Source: Brucellaceae bacterium (GTDB taxonomy: Bacteria > Pseudomonadota > Alphaproteobacteria > Rhizobiales > Rhizobiaceae). From it: 64,000 nucleotides of DNA. The position numbers and the translations under genes were made by a program. Shown one piece after another: positions 46,761 to 55,047 of this stretch; the first letter of the stretch is position 1, and each line of letters opens with the position of its first letter. The notes under the pieces are model-generated. The model saw only the letters and a list, made by a program, of their open reading frames with translations, made no database searches and was not told the DNA's origin. Location: positions 1 to 64,000 of the forward strand of contig JACKJW010000010.1 in NCBI GenBank assembly GCA_020637755.1, in the 5' to 3' direction.

Positions 46761-48334
46761 TTCTTCACGTCCGGGGCAAAGAACTGCGCGCTGTAGGTAT
46801 CGCGCTCGTTGGACTGCTTGTCCTCCGCAGTGAAGCGGAAGCTGCTGGTCGCCGATTTCACATAGTCCTTGGGAAGCGACACGAAGACCTTCAGCGCGCG
46901 AACCTTATCAGGATCGACAGGGATGGCATAGCTGTCGCCGCCAAACTGGTCCAGTTCCTGGATATGCATGCTGGCGCCGGGCAGTCCCTCGATCTTGAGC
47001 AGGATGGTGCGCGGCTCGGGGATCATGTTGAGCAGCTTGACACTGTAGCCGTTGCGGATCGCCCCGTCGGAAAGCTGCACGAATTGCGGATTGCGGTCAT
47101 GCAGGACGTTGAGTTCGAGACGGTCGCGAGACCCCAGCGCGTAGAGCAATGCAAAGCCGATGGCTGACCAGGCACCCAGATAGACGAGCGTGCGCGGACG
47201 GGCCAGCACCTTCCAGCGGAAATGCCAGACCTCCGGCCGCAGCTTGCCGTTATCGGCATAGACGCGGTTGGGGTCGGCAGGATGCTTGCCGTTTTCAGTC
47301 GCCAGCGACACGTTGTGCGAATAGGTGGCGAGCGTGGTGTAGGAAATCAGGCCGCGCTCCTTGCCCACCTTGTCCATCACCTGGTCGCAGGCGTCGATGC
47401 ACAGCGCGCAGGTGATGCATTCGAGCTGGAGACCGTCGCGGATGTCGATGCCCATCGGGCAGACGGCCACGCAGGCATTGCAATCCACGCAGTCGCCGAC
47501 CATCTCGCCGGCAGCCTTGGCCTTCTTGGCATGGCGCGAGCGCGGTTCGCCGCGCCAGGCATTGTAGGTCACCGTCAGCGAATGCTCGTCCAGCATCGCT
47601 GCCTGGATGCGCGGCCAGGGGCACATGTAGGTGCAGACCTGCTCGCGCATGATGCCGCCGAAAGTGTAGGTCGTCGCAGCCAGGACCGCCACCGTGATAT
47701 AGGCGATGGCCGGGGCCTTGCCGGTGATGAAGTTCATGGCCAGCGTCGGCGCATCGGCAAAGTAGAAGATCCACGCGCCGCCCGTCGCCACCGCAATCAG
47801 CAGCCAGATCGCATGCTTGATGACGCGCTTGGAGATCTTGTCGAAAGTCCAGGGCGCCGAATCGAGCTTGATACGCGCATTGCGGTCGCCCTCAATGAAG
47901 CGCTCCACCACAAGGAACAGGTCCACCCAGACCGTTTGCGGGCAGGTGTAGCCGCACCATGCGCGCCCGACTGCCGACGTGATGAGGAACAGCCCCACAC
48001 CCGCCATGACCAGCAGGCCGGCAACGAAGAAGAACTCCTGCGGCCAGATTTCGATGAAGAAGAAGTAGAAGCGGCGGTTGGCCATGTCGAGCAGGATGGC
48101 CTGGTCCGGCGCATGCGGGCCGCGGTCCCAGCGAAGCCATGGCGTCAGGTAATAGATGCCGAGCGTGATCGCCATGACGAGCCATTTGAACTGGCGGAAC
48201 TGGCCCGATGCACGCTTGGGAAACACTTTCTTGCGCGCCGCGTAGAGCGGCTGGCGAACCTTCGGCGAGTTGACGGCTTCTGCTTCAAGCCGCTCGACAT
48301 CGGGTTTTTCTTCGGTCGTGTTGGCCGTATCCAT
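46757..48334 (-). CDS. ccoG: cbb3 oxidase accessory protein CcoG (FixG)
   Basis: A 525-residue membrane iron-sulfur protein. Five hydrophobic helices are mixed with cysteine motifs CGYTCPQ, CTYMCPWPR and two 4Fe-4S clusters in CVDCNACVAVCPMG and CITCALCIDACDQ. CcoG is reported to reduce Cu(II) to Cu(I) for oxidase maturation. A C-terminal Ig-like FixG domain (about 420-525) faces the periplasm. The start at 48334 follows GAGGCAGAA; a longer reading by 16 residues is less likely. It opens the ccoGHIS operon behind an FNR/FixK box. Confidence 0.94.
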   Translation of the reverse strand: MDTANTTEEKPDVERLEAEAVNSPKVRQPLYAARKKVFPKRASGQFRQFKWLVMAITLGIYYLTPWLRWDRGPHAPDQAILLDMANRRFYFFFIEIWPQEFFFVAGLLVMAGVGLFLITSAVGRAWCGYTCPQTVWVDLFLVVERFIEGDRNARIKLDSAPWTFDKISKRVIKHAIWLLIAVATGGAWIFYFADAPTLAMNFITGKAPAIAYITVAVLAATTYTFGGIMREQVCTYMCPWPRIQAAMLDEHSLTVTYNAWRGEPRSRHAKKAKAAGEMVGDCVDCNACVAVCPMGIDIRDGLQLECITCALCIDACDQVMDKVGKERGLISYTTLATYSHNVSLATENGKHPADPNRVYADNGKLRPEVWHFRWKVLARPRTLVYLGAWSAIGFALLYALGSRDRLELNVLHDRNPQFVQLSDGAIRNGYSVKLLNMIPEPRTILLKIEGLPGASMHIQELDQFGGDSYAIPVDPDKVRALKVFVSLPKDYVKSATSSFRFTAEDKQSNERDTYSAQFFAPDVKK

Positions 48335-48430
48335 TTCTGCCTCGTTCCTGCCGGTGCGCCCGCGCATCCGGTCTGCGGTCAAATTGATGCATCTTCAGGG
48401 CACGTTTAGTTTGGCATCCCCGAAGCCGCG

Positions 48431-48444
48431 TTGACATGGGTCAA
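48431..48444 (-). promoter_or_regulatory. FNR/FixK box upstream of ccoGHIS
   Basis: TTGACATGGGTCAA fits TTGA-N6-TCAA perfectly. Placing its centre (48437.5) at -41.5, the normal activating position, predicts transcription from about 48396, 62 bases before the ccoG ATG. Confidence 0.8.
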
Positions 48445-48519
48445 ACAGCCGCGTCCGGCTTTGGGAGAAGGCCCGGCAAATGCGCGGCGTGCGCTGGCAC
48501 GAATTGCCGCACCCCAATG

Positions 48520-48549
48520 AAAAACCCGGCGGATCGCTCCGCCGGGTCT
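48520..48549 (-). terminator. Terminator of ccoNOQP
   Basis: On the minus strand ACCCGGCGGA, GCGA, TCCGCCGGGT then TTTTTC, 25 bases beyond the ccoP stop. The stem is nearly perfect and has T residues on the plus side as well. Confidence 0.88.
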
Positions 48550-48574
48550 TTTCGTCTTGCTGGCCGGGAAAGGC

Positions 48575-49438
48575 TTACTTGCCACCACCCAGCGAATGCA
48601 CGTAGACGGCCAGTTCCTTGACCTTGACGTCGCCGAGACGCGGCAACCAGGCCGGCATCACGCCGTGCCGGGGCGAACGCACCTGCGCGGCAATGGCGTC
48701 TTCGCCGGCACCGTAGAGCCAGAGCGAGTCGGCCAGGTTCGGCGCACCGGTCTCCTGCAGGCCCTTGGCGTCCTCGCCGTGGCACGATGCGCAGTTTTCC
48801 GCAAAGACCGCCTGGCCTGCCGTGGCAGCAGCAGCATCCGACGGCGTGCCCGACAGGCTGGCGACATAGGCCGCCACCTGCTTGATCTGGCCGGCATCGA
48901 GGATTTCACCAAAAGCCGGCATCTCCGAAACCCGCGTATCGTCATCGGACGTGTAGCGGATACCGTGCGAGATGGTCTGGTGGATTGCGCCGATATCGCC
49001 GCCCCAGATCCAGTCATCATCGTTGAGGTTCGGATAGCCGGGGCCACCCTGTGCGCCCGAGCCATGGCACTGCGAGCAATAGACCTTGAAGGTCGACGCG
49101 CCTGCAGCAATGGCGAAGGTGCGCATTTCATCGTTGGCGAGGATGTCGGCCACTTCCGTGCCCTTGATCTTCTCGACAAGCGTTGCGCGGGCGGCTTCGG
49201 CCTCGTTCATCTCGCTGGCGACGGCACCGCGGCTGGACCAGCCCAGCATGCCCTTGGTGTTGTCCGTCAGCATCGGCCATGCCGGATAGGCGATGGTATA
49301 GCCGATGGCCCAGATAATGCAGATGTAGAAGGTCCACAGCCACCAGCGCGGCAGGGGGTTGTTCAGTTCGCGGATGCCGTCCCACTCGTGACCGGTGGTC
49401 TCGACGCCGCTGACTTCGTCAATATGTTTGTCGCTCAT
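48575..49438 (-). CDS. ccoP: cbb3 oxidase subunit III, diheme cytochrome c (CcoP)
   Basis: A 287-residue membrane-anchored diheme cytochrome c that passes electrons to CcoO/CcoN. An N-terminal helix lies at about 33-55 (WWLWTFYICIIWAIGYTIAY). Heme sites are CSQCHG (C121, C124, H125) and CASCHG (C216, C219, H220), with downstream SEMPAFGEIL and VMPAWLPRLGD methionines as likely sixth ligands. Length and layout match CcoP of rhizobia. It is last in ccoNOQP, 3 bp after the ccoQ stop. GAGGACTAAGCC precedes the ATG. Confidence 0.95.
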   Translation of the reverse strand: MSDKHIDEVSGVETTGHEWDGIRELNNPLPRWWLWTFYICIIWAIGYTIAYPAWPMLTDNTKGMLGWSSRGAVASEMNEAEAARATLVEKIKGTEVADILANDEMRTFAIAAGASTFKVYCSQCHGSGAQGGPGYPNLNDDDWIWGGDIGAIHQTISHGIRYTSDDDTRVSEMPAFGEILDAGQIKQVAAYVASLSGTPSDAAAATAGQAVFAENCASCHGEDAKGLQETGAPNLADSLWLYGAGEDAIAAQVRSPRHGVMPAWLPRLGDVKVKELAVYVHSLGGGK

Positions 49439-49441
49439 GGC

Positions 49442-49594
49442 TTAGTCCTCTTTGAGCGGGATTTGTGCCGCCTCCTGGGCCGCGCGCTTGGCGCCCGGCC
49501 CGAAGAACACGGAGAGCACCACACCGGCGAACACCACGGCCATGAAGAGCAGGCCCCAGCTGTCGGCGAATGTGCGCATGGTCTGATAGTCCAT
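49442..49594 (-). CDS. ccoQ: cbb3 oxidase subunit IV (CcoQ/FixQ)
   Basis: A 50-residue protein: MDYQTMRTFADSWGLLFM, one membrane helix (about 12-32) and the FFGPGAKRAAQEAAQIPL tail ending in acidic KED. This sequence pattern, size and place between ccoO and ccoP identify CcoQ, which stabilises the oxidase, notably under oxygen. GGAGAGACG precedes the ATG, 11 bp after the ccoO stop. It is too short to be listed by many gene finders. Confidence 0.94.
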   Translation of the reverse strand: MDYQTMRTFADSWGLLFMAVVFAGVVLSVFFGPGAKRAAQEAAQIPLKED

Positions 49595-49605
49595 GACGTC
49601 TCTCC

Positions 49606-50352
49606 TTAGCGGTAGTTGGCTTCGGCGTCGTAGCTCTCGAAATCGACGAGCGTACCCAGCATCTGGAGATAGGACACCAGTGCGTCCATTTCCGTCAGCT
49701 TCTTCGGATCACCATCGAAATCGCCAAGCTTGGCCTTCGGGTAACGGGCCTCGACACCGGACTGGTCAGCCTCGGGATCGGCCTGTGCCTTCAGGTCGGC
49801 AACGGCATTTTCGATCATTTCATCCGTGTAGGGAACGCCGAGCAGCGCCTGGGTCTTCAGGTGCTCTGCCATGTCCTCCGCTTTCAGCTCCGTGGTGGCC
49901 AGGAAGCTGTAGCTCGGCATGATCGACTCGGGAACGACGTTGCGCGGCTCCATCAGGTGCTGCACATGCCACGCATTGGAGTAGCGGCTGCCCACGCGCG
50001 CCAGGTCTGGACCGGTGCGCTTGGAGCCCCACTGGAACGGATGGTCGTACATCGATTCCGCGGCCAGGCTGTAGTGACCGTAGCGTTCCACTTCGTCGCG
50101 GAACGGACGGATCATCTGGCTGTGGCAGACATAGCAGCCTTCACGGATGTAGATGTTGCGTCCCGCCAGTTCGAGCGGTGAATAGGGACGCATCCCTTCC
50201 ACCTTCTCGATCGTGTTCTGCAGCCAGAACAGCGGGGCGATTTCGACCAGGCCGCCAATGGTGACGACGAGGAAGGAAAGAACGAGAAGCAGCGACGCGT
50301 TGCGCTCGATCTTTTCATGCTTGGCCAGAAGGCCTTTCTTTTCGGTAGCCAT
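49606..50352 (-). CDS. ccoO: cbb3 oxidase subunit II, monoheme cytochrome c (CcoO)
   Basis: A 248-residue membrane-bound cytochrome c that receives electrons from CcoP and passes them to CcoN. One N-terminal helix (about 18-42) anchors it. The heme c site is CYVCHSQMIRPF (C73, C76, H77), with the family motif YGHYSLAAESMYDHPFQWGSKRTGPDL in pieces and SIMPSYSFL with the Met ligand. The length is normal. AGGAGGTCTTTC precedes the ATG, 14 bp after the ccoN stop. Confidence 0.96.
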   Translation of the reverse strand: MATEKKGLLAKHEKIERNASLLLVLSFLVVTIGGLVEIAPLFWLQNTIEKVEGMRPYSPLELAGRNIYIREGCYVCHSQMIRPFRDEVERYGHYSLAAESMYDHPFQWGSKRTGPDLARVGSRYSNAWHVQHLMEPRNVVPESIMPSYSFLATTELKAEDMAEHLKTQALLGVPYTDEMIENAVADLKAQADPEADQSGVEARYPKAKLGDFDGDPKKLTEMDALVSYLQMLGTLVDFESYDAEANYR

Positions 50353-50366
50353 TTTGAAAGACCTCC

Positions 50367-51974
50367 TTACTCGGCCGGCGCCATGGCGGGAGCAGCGGAC
50401 GGCAGGCCCTGTTCCTCGCGCTTGTGGCCGAGAATGGTCATGGTGATGTTATAGGCCATGATCAGCGCGCCCGTCAGGTAGAGCAGGCCGCCGAACGTGC
50501 GCAGCGCATAGTACGGATACATGGCAGCGACCGACTCCGCGAAGGAGTAGACCAAGAAGCCCTGCTCGTCATATTCACGCCACATCAGGCCCTGCTGGAT
50601 GCCGGCGACCCACAGCACGGCGGCGTAGACCACGATGCCGAGCGTTGCGAGCCAGAAGTGCCAGGTAACCATTCGCAGGCTGTACAGCCGCTCGCGGTTC
50701 CAAAGCTTCGGCACCAGGTAGTAGATCGCGCCGAACGAGATCATGCCCACCCAGCCGAGTGCACCCGAGTGGACGTGACCGATGGTCCAGTCCGTGTAGT
50801 GCGACAGCGAGTTGACCGCCTTGATCGACATCATCGGACCTTCGAAGGTCGACATGCCGTAGAAGGCGACTGCGATGACCATCATGCGGATGATCGGGTC
50901 GGTACGAATCTTGTCCCAGGCGCCCGAAAGCGTCATCAGGCCGTTGATCATGCCGCCCCAGGAAGGCATCCACAGCATGATCGAGAAGACCATGCCCAGC
51001 GTCTGCGCCCAGTCGGGCAGCGCCGTGTAGTGCAGATGGTGCGGACCGGCCCAGATGTACAGGAAGATCAGCGCCCAGAAGTGGATGATCGACAGGCGGT
51101 AGGAATAGACCGGACGCTCGGCCTGCTTGGGGATGAAGTAGTACATCATGCCCAAGAAGCCGGCGGTCAGGAAGAAGCCCACCGCATTGTGGCCATACCA
51201 CCATTGCGTCAGCGCGTCCTGCACGCCGGAGAAGGCGGAGTAGGACTTGATGCCGAGGAACGAGACCGGGATCGCCAGGTTGTTGACGACATGAAGCATG
51301 GCAATGGTGACGATGAAGCTCAGGTAGAACCAGTTGGCCACGTAGATGTGGGGTTCCTTGCGCTTCAGGATCGTGCCGAGGAAGACGAGCAGGTAGGCCA
51401 CCCAGACAATGGTGATCCACAGGTCGACATACCATTCAGGCTCTGCATATTCGCGGCCCTGGGTGATGCCCAGCGCATAGCCGGTGGCGGCCATGACGAT
51501 GAACAGCTGGTAGCCCCAGAAGACGAACCAGGCGAGATCGCCCCCGAACAGCCGGGCGCGCGAGGTGCGCTGGACAACGTAGAAGGAGGTCGCGATAAGC
51601 GCATTGCCGCCGAAGGCGAAGATGACCGCCGAGGTGTGCAGCGGACGCAGGCGGCCGAAATTGAGCCAAGGCTCGATGTTCAGGTCAGGCCAAGCCAGCT
51701 GGGCAGCAACGATGACGCCCATCAGAAAGCCGACGACACCCCAGAACATGGTCGCGATGGCGCCGTAGCGCACCGGGCCGTCCATGTAGCCGGACGTGTC
51801 TTTTTCGGCGGAGTGGAAGGAAGTGCGGCGCATCAGCAGGACGGTGCCGATGGCAAGCACGAGAGCGAGAATGCCCATGTGCGCCTGGAAGAGGCTGTCA
51901 TGGGCGAACGCCGCGGCAAGCACAGCCAGGAATGTGGCGATGCCCATTGCGACGATTTCGGCCGCGAAAGTCAT
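50367..51974 (-). CDS. ccoN: cbb3 oxidase catalytic subunit I (CcoN)
   Basis: A 535-residue heme-copper oxidase subunit of the C family, high-affinity for O2, with about 12 helices. His ligands are in RLRPLHTSAVIF (low-spin heme b), WWYGHNAVGFFL with the copper His and cross-linked Tyr, WAGPHHLHYTALPDW for the next copper ligands, and HYTDWTIGHVHSGALGW for heme b3 and heme b. Together with CcoO, Q and P it allows respiration in micro-oxic conditions. GAGGGGGTCACATTC precedes the ATG at 51974. It is controlled by the FNR/FixK box 99 bases upstream. Confidence 0.97.
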   Translation of the reverse strand: MTFAAEIVAMGIATFLAVLAAAFAHDSLFQAHMGILALVLAIGTVLLMRRTSFHSAEKDTSGYMDGPVRYGAIATMFWGVVGFLMGVIVAAQLAWPDLNIEPWLNFGRLRPLHTSAVIFAFGGNALIATSFYVVQRTSRARLFGGDLAWFVFWGYQLFIVMAATGYALGITQGREYAEPEWYVDLWITIVWVAYLLVFLGTILKRKEPHIYVANWFYLSFIVTIAMLHVVNNLAIPVSFLGIKSYSAFSGVQDALTQWWYGHNAVGFFLTAGFLGMMYYFIPKQAERPVYSYRLSIIHFWALIFLYIWAGPHHLHYTALPDWAQTLGMVFSIMLWMPSWGGMINGLMTLSGAWDKIRTDPIIRMMVIAVAFYGMSTFEGPMMSIKAVNSLSHYTDWTIGHVHSGALGWVGMISFGAIYYLVPKLWNRERLYSLRMVTWHFWLATLGIVVYAAVLWVAGIQQGLMWREYDEQGFLVYSFAESVAAMYPYYALRTFGGLLYLTGALIMAYNITMTILGHKREEQGLPSAAPAMAPAE

Positions 51975-52072
51975 GAATGTGACCCCCTCACGAGTCTGTA
52001 CGGGTTGATCGACCGCGGAGCACACCCCCGCAATCTTCGAGCGACACATGCGCTGGCACCTGTCCGCCCGCA

Positions 52073-52086
52073 TTGATCTTGATCAA
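52073..52086. promoter_or_regulatory. FNR/FixK box shared by ccoNOQP and the hemerythrin gene
   Basis: TTGATCTTGATCAA, a perfect palindrome of the consensus. Its centre (52079.5) predicts starts near 52038 for ccoN (64-base leader) and near 52121 for the divergent gene, at -41.5 in each direction. Confidence 0.85.
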
Positions 52087-52154
52087 GGAAGGCGGCTGGA
52101 GCGCTTGGCATAAGGTCGATGTGCAGCAGCATGGTGAAATCGCGGAGACCGTCA

Positions 52155-52676
52155 ATGAATGATTTTCCGGCCTCGCAAAAATCCGTGATTCCGGGTGGAT
52201 TCAGCACCCGCTACGAGGGTGACCCGATCACGGGCATGCGCAAGGCCCACAAGGATCAGCTGGAACTGTGCGACACACTCGAACAGATCGCTGATTCGCT
52301 GCCGGAAAATGTTGACCGCCAGCTCTGCCTCCATGCCGCCCGCGCGCTCTGGCCGCTGGTGCGCGGTGTCCACAGCTACGAGGAGAATGCCGTTTTCCCG
52401 AGGCTGGAGCGGATCCTAGCAAATGCCGACGGCATAACGCATACGATCGCCCGGCTGAAACATGAGCACGCCCAGGATGAATGCTACGCCGAGGAGCTGA
52501 CCGACACGCTTCTGAGGCTTGGCGCCGGCGACAAGGGCCTCAATCACGAGACGGTCGGATACATGCTGCGCGGCTTCTTCGAGGCGACGCGCCGTCACGT
52601 CGCATTCGAGCAGGAACACCTTGTCATGCTGGCGCGCAACTCAGGCGCGTTCCCGGCCCCCGCTGTGACGAAGTGA
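52155..52676 (+). CDS. Hemerythrin-domain protein
   Basis: A 173-residue helical protein. His/Glu residues spaced as in hemerythrin domains (RKAHKDQLELCDTLE-like helix 1, HSYEENAVFPRLE, HEHAQDECYAEEL, FEATRRHVAFEQEHLVMLAR) can form a di-iron site that binds O2 or NO. Such proteins act in O2 or NO sensing, storage or repair in micro-oxic cells. The start at 52155 has GGAGA at correct spacing; an upstream ATG at 52119 would lie at the predicted transcription start and is rejected. It is divergent from ccoN and shares its FNR box, which suggests co-induction. Confidence 0.85.
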   Translation: MNDFPASQKSVIPGGFSTRYEGDPITGMRKAHKDQLELCDTLEQIADSLPENVDRQLCLHAARALWPLVRGVHSYEENAVFPRLERILANADGITHTIARLKHEHAQDECYAEELTDTLLRLGAGDKGLNHETVGYMLRGFFEATRRHVAFEQEHLVMLARNSGAFPAPAVTK

Positions 52677-52695
52677 AGCAGGGGCTTGCAGGCGC

Positions 52696-53430
52696 TCAGA
52701 GGCTCGCGCAGTCCTCAAGACGCAGCATGTCATGAACCGTCACATGACGGTTGTTCTCGATCTCGATGACGCCGTCCTTGCGCAGCTTGGTGAGCTGGCG
52801 GCTGACCGTCTCGATGGTCAGGCCGAGAAAGTCGGCGATGTCGGCGCGCGTCAGAGGCAGTTCGAAGGTGACCGGCCCGTCTTCATCAAGCGCATTCGGA
52901 TCAGCATGGACGGCGATGAGGTGCAGGAAGCTCGCCACCTTTTCGGCGGCCGTCTTGCGCCCCAGCGTCAGCATCCAGTCACGCGCTTCGTCCAGTTCCT
53001 TGAGCGTCTGCTCCAGCAGCTTGTGCTCAAGTTCCGGCGAATCCTTGATCATCCGGTCGATCAGCCCCTTGGAAAACGTGCAAAGTTCCACATCGGTTGC
53101 CGCTTCTGCGGAAAAACGGCTCGACTTGGAAAAGGGCCGCCCGAGGAAATCGGGCGCAAATTGCAGGCCGACGATCTGCTGGCGCCCGTCCGACAGCATC
53201 TTGGTCATCTTCACCACGCCGGAAATAACGTTGGCGTAGTTGGAAATATCCTGCTCCTCGGCCACCATTTCGGTGCCGCTATGAACCTTGCGGCGTGAGG
53301 AATGCTTGTTGAGCGTGACGAGCTGGTCGCTCGTCAATGCGCCGCACACGCCGCGATGCCGCGCTTCGCATGAACGGCAAAGCGCAGGCACATCGGAGTT
53401 GTGGATATCTTCGCGCACCTTTTTGTCCAT
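52696..53430 (-). CDS. fnrN: FNR-type oxygen-sensing regulator (FnrN/FixK group)
   Basis: A 244-residue Crp/Fnr regulator. The N-terminal cysteines C18, C21 and C29 (CRSCEARHRGVC) and C117 can ligate an O2-labile 4Fe-4S cluster, as in FNR and FnrN but not in FixK, which lacks them. The cyclic-nucleotide-binding-like fold, a dimer helix, and the HTH (TRADIADFLGLTIETVSRQL) with E-SR contacts fit a TTGAT box reader. Low oxygen should let it dimerise and activate cco, hemN and the hemerythrin gene. It lies just behind the hemerythrin gene, tail to tail, 19 bp apart. Confidence 0.93.
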   Translation of the reverse strand: MDKKVREDIHNSDVPALCRSCEARHRGVCGALTSDQLVTLNKHSSRRKVHSGTEMVAEEQDISNYANVISGVVKMTKMLSDGRQQIVGLQFAPDFLGRPFSKSSRFSAEAATDVELCTFSKGLIDRMIKDSPELEHKLLEQTLKELDEARDWMLTLGRKTAAEKVASFLHLIAVHADPNALDEDGPVTFELPLTRADIADFLGLTIETVSRQLTKLRKDGVIEIENNRHVTVHDMLRLEDCASL

Positions 53431-53538
53431 GAGGGGTTCCTACCAGCAGGACCCGGCAGGCGCCAGTGAAATTCGCCACAGGAAAGCTGGAGGGCGGGCA
53501 GGATGACGAACCAGCCCCTGCACACACCCTGATGCCAA

Positions 53539-53552
53539 TTGACCACGATCAA
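53539..53552. promoter_or_regulatory. FNR/FixK box shared by fnrN and hemN
   Basis: TTGACCACGATCAA, a perfect consensus. Its centre (53545.5) at -41.5 predicts starts near 53504 for fnrN (74-base leader) and near 53587 for hemN (22-base leader), so autoregulation of fnrN is likely. Confidence 0.82.
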
Positions 53553-53608
53553 GGTCACCTCCCCTGCCGCGGGCTAAGGCATGGCCGCAAACCGGTGAGG
53601 ATTCGAGC

Positions 53609-54958
53609 ATGCAGGACGAAATGATCAGCCGTTATGCGGTGTCGGTTCCCCGCTACACCAGCTACCCGACGGCTCCTCATTTCTCGCCCCAGACCGGGGC
53701 TTCGGAACAGGAAGCCTGGATGCGCGCCATCCCGGCCGGCGGTCACGTCTCGCTCTATGTCCACATCCCGTATTGCGACCGGCTGTGCTGGTTCTGCGGC
53801 TGCAACACCAAGCAGATCCGCCGCTATGATCCGGTGCGCACCTATCTGGACCATCTCCACAAGGAGATTGCCCATGCCGGAACGCTGGTGCCGCAAACGG
53901 CCCGTGTCACCGCGCTGCATTTCGGTGGCGGCTCGCCCACCATGCTGGAAGCTGACGACATCCGCCGCCTCGGGGCGCAGCTTCGCGCAAGCTTTGCCTT
54001 CGCCGATGACGCCGAGATCAGCGTCGAGATGGACCCGAATGACATGTCGGAGGACCGGTTCGACGCCTTTGCCGCCATCGGCATGACGCGCGCGAGCCTC
54101 GGCGTTCAGGATTTCGACCCAAGGGTTCAGGCCGCCATCAACCGCGAGCAGACCTTCGAGCAGACAAGATCGGTTGTCGACGGTGTGCGCGCCCGCGGCG
54201 TTGGTTCGGTCAATCTCGACATCCTCTACGGCCTGCCCCACCAGACGGTGGAAAGCGTTGCGGCGACCGTTCGCGCCTGCCTTGAGCTGGACCCGGACCG
54301 CATCGCGCTTTTCGGCTATGCCCACGTTCCCTGGATGAAAAAGCACCAGACCATGATCGGCGAGGACCACCTGCCCGGCACGCTGGAGCGTTACCGCCAG
54401 CAAGAGCATGCCGCCGAAATCCTGCTCGCCGCGGGATACGAGATCATCGGCTTCGACCACTTCGCAAAACCCGGTGATTCCATGGCCCTGGCCGCGAGGA
54501 ACGGAACGTTGAAGCGCAACTTCCAAGGATACACCGTCGACGATGCCGGGACGTTGATCGGACTGGGCGCCTCATCCATCAGCCAGTATGCTGAAGGTTA
54601 CATCCAGAACTCCCCGGCAACGGCGGACTACCAGCGCCGCGTTGCCGAGACAGGGCTGGCCGCCGTGCGCGGTTATGAACTGACCGCGCAGGACCGCATG
54701 CGCGCCGCTGTCATTGAGCAGCTCATGTGCAATTTTGCTTTCTCGCGGGACTGGGTGACGGAAACCTTTGGCGAGATGGGCCGTGTGATCCAGGATGAGG
54801 CCGATTATCTGGCCGCAAGTGACCGCGACGGGCTTTTCCTGCGCGACGGTTCCATGTATCGCGTCACTGAAACCGGCAGGCCGTTCGTCCGCGTCATTGC
54901 CTCGCATTTCGACGAATATTTCGGCCGTGGTGCCGCCCGCCATTCCGCAGCGGTCTGA
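53609..54958 (+). CDS. hemN: Oxygen-independent coproporphyrinogen III oxidase
   Basis: A 449-residue radical SAM enzyme that turns coproporphyrinogen III into protoporphyrinogen IX without O2, supplying heme in low oxygen. The cluster motif is C56, C60, C63 in YCDRLCWFCGC, the extra Cys after it is also typical of true HemN. LHFGGGSPTML, SVEMDPNDMSED, GVQDFDPRVQAAINR and the YFAHVP-equivalent FGYAHVPW fit HemN rather than HemW. The ATG follows GTGAGGATTCGAGC. It is divergent from fnrN and shares its FNR box. Confidence 0.96.
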   Translation: MQDEMISRYAVSVPRYTSYPTAPHFSPQTGASEQEAWMRAIPAGGHVSLYVHIPYCDRLCWFCGCNTKQIRRYDPVRTYLDHLHKEIAHAGTLVPQTARVTALHFGGGSPTMLEADDIRRLGAQLRASFAFADDAEISVEMDPNDMSEDRFDAFAAIGMTRASLGVQDFDPRVQAAINREQTFEQTRSVVDGVRARGVGSVNLDILYGLPHQTVESVAATVRACLELDPDRIALFGYAHVPWMKKHQTMIGEDHLPGTLERYRQQEHAAEILLAAGYEIIGFDHFAKPGDSMALAARNGTLKRNFQGYTVDDAGTLIGLGASSISQYAEGYIQNSPATADYQRRVAETGLAAVRGYELTAQDRMRAAVIEQLMCNFAFSRDWVTETFGEMGRVIQDEADYLAASDRDGLFLRDGSMYRVTETGRPFVRVIASHFDEYFGRGAARHSAAV

Positions 54959-54990
54959 GGAGGCCACACTGCCTGACGGCAGATGCGGGA

Positions 54991-55021
54991 ACGCCGCGCG
55001 GATCGCTCCGCGCGGCGTTTT
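54991..55021 (+). terminator. Terminator of hemN
   Basis: ACGCCGCGCGGA, TCGC, TCCGCGCGGCGT with TTTTC after it, 32 bases past the hemN stop. Confidence 0.88.
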
Positions 55022-55047
55022 CATTTGGAAGGCAGGGTCGCCCGCAA

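Noticed and set aside
50424..52076. A 550-codon plus-strand open frame opposite ccoN
   Set aside because: Antisense shadow of a membrane-protein gene; it would be a charged Asp/His/Glu-rich protein with no recognisable domain.
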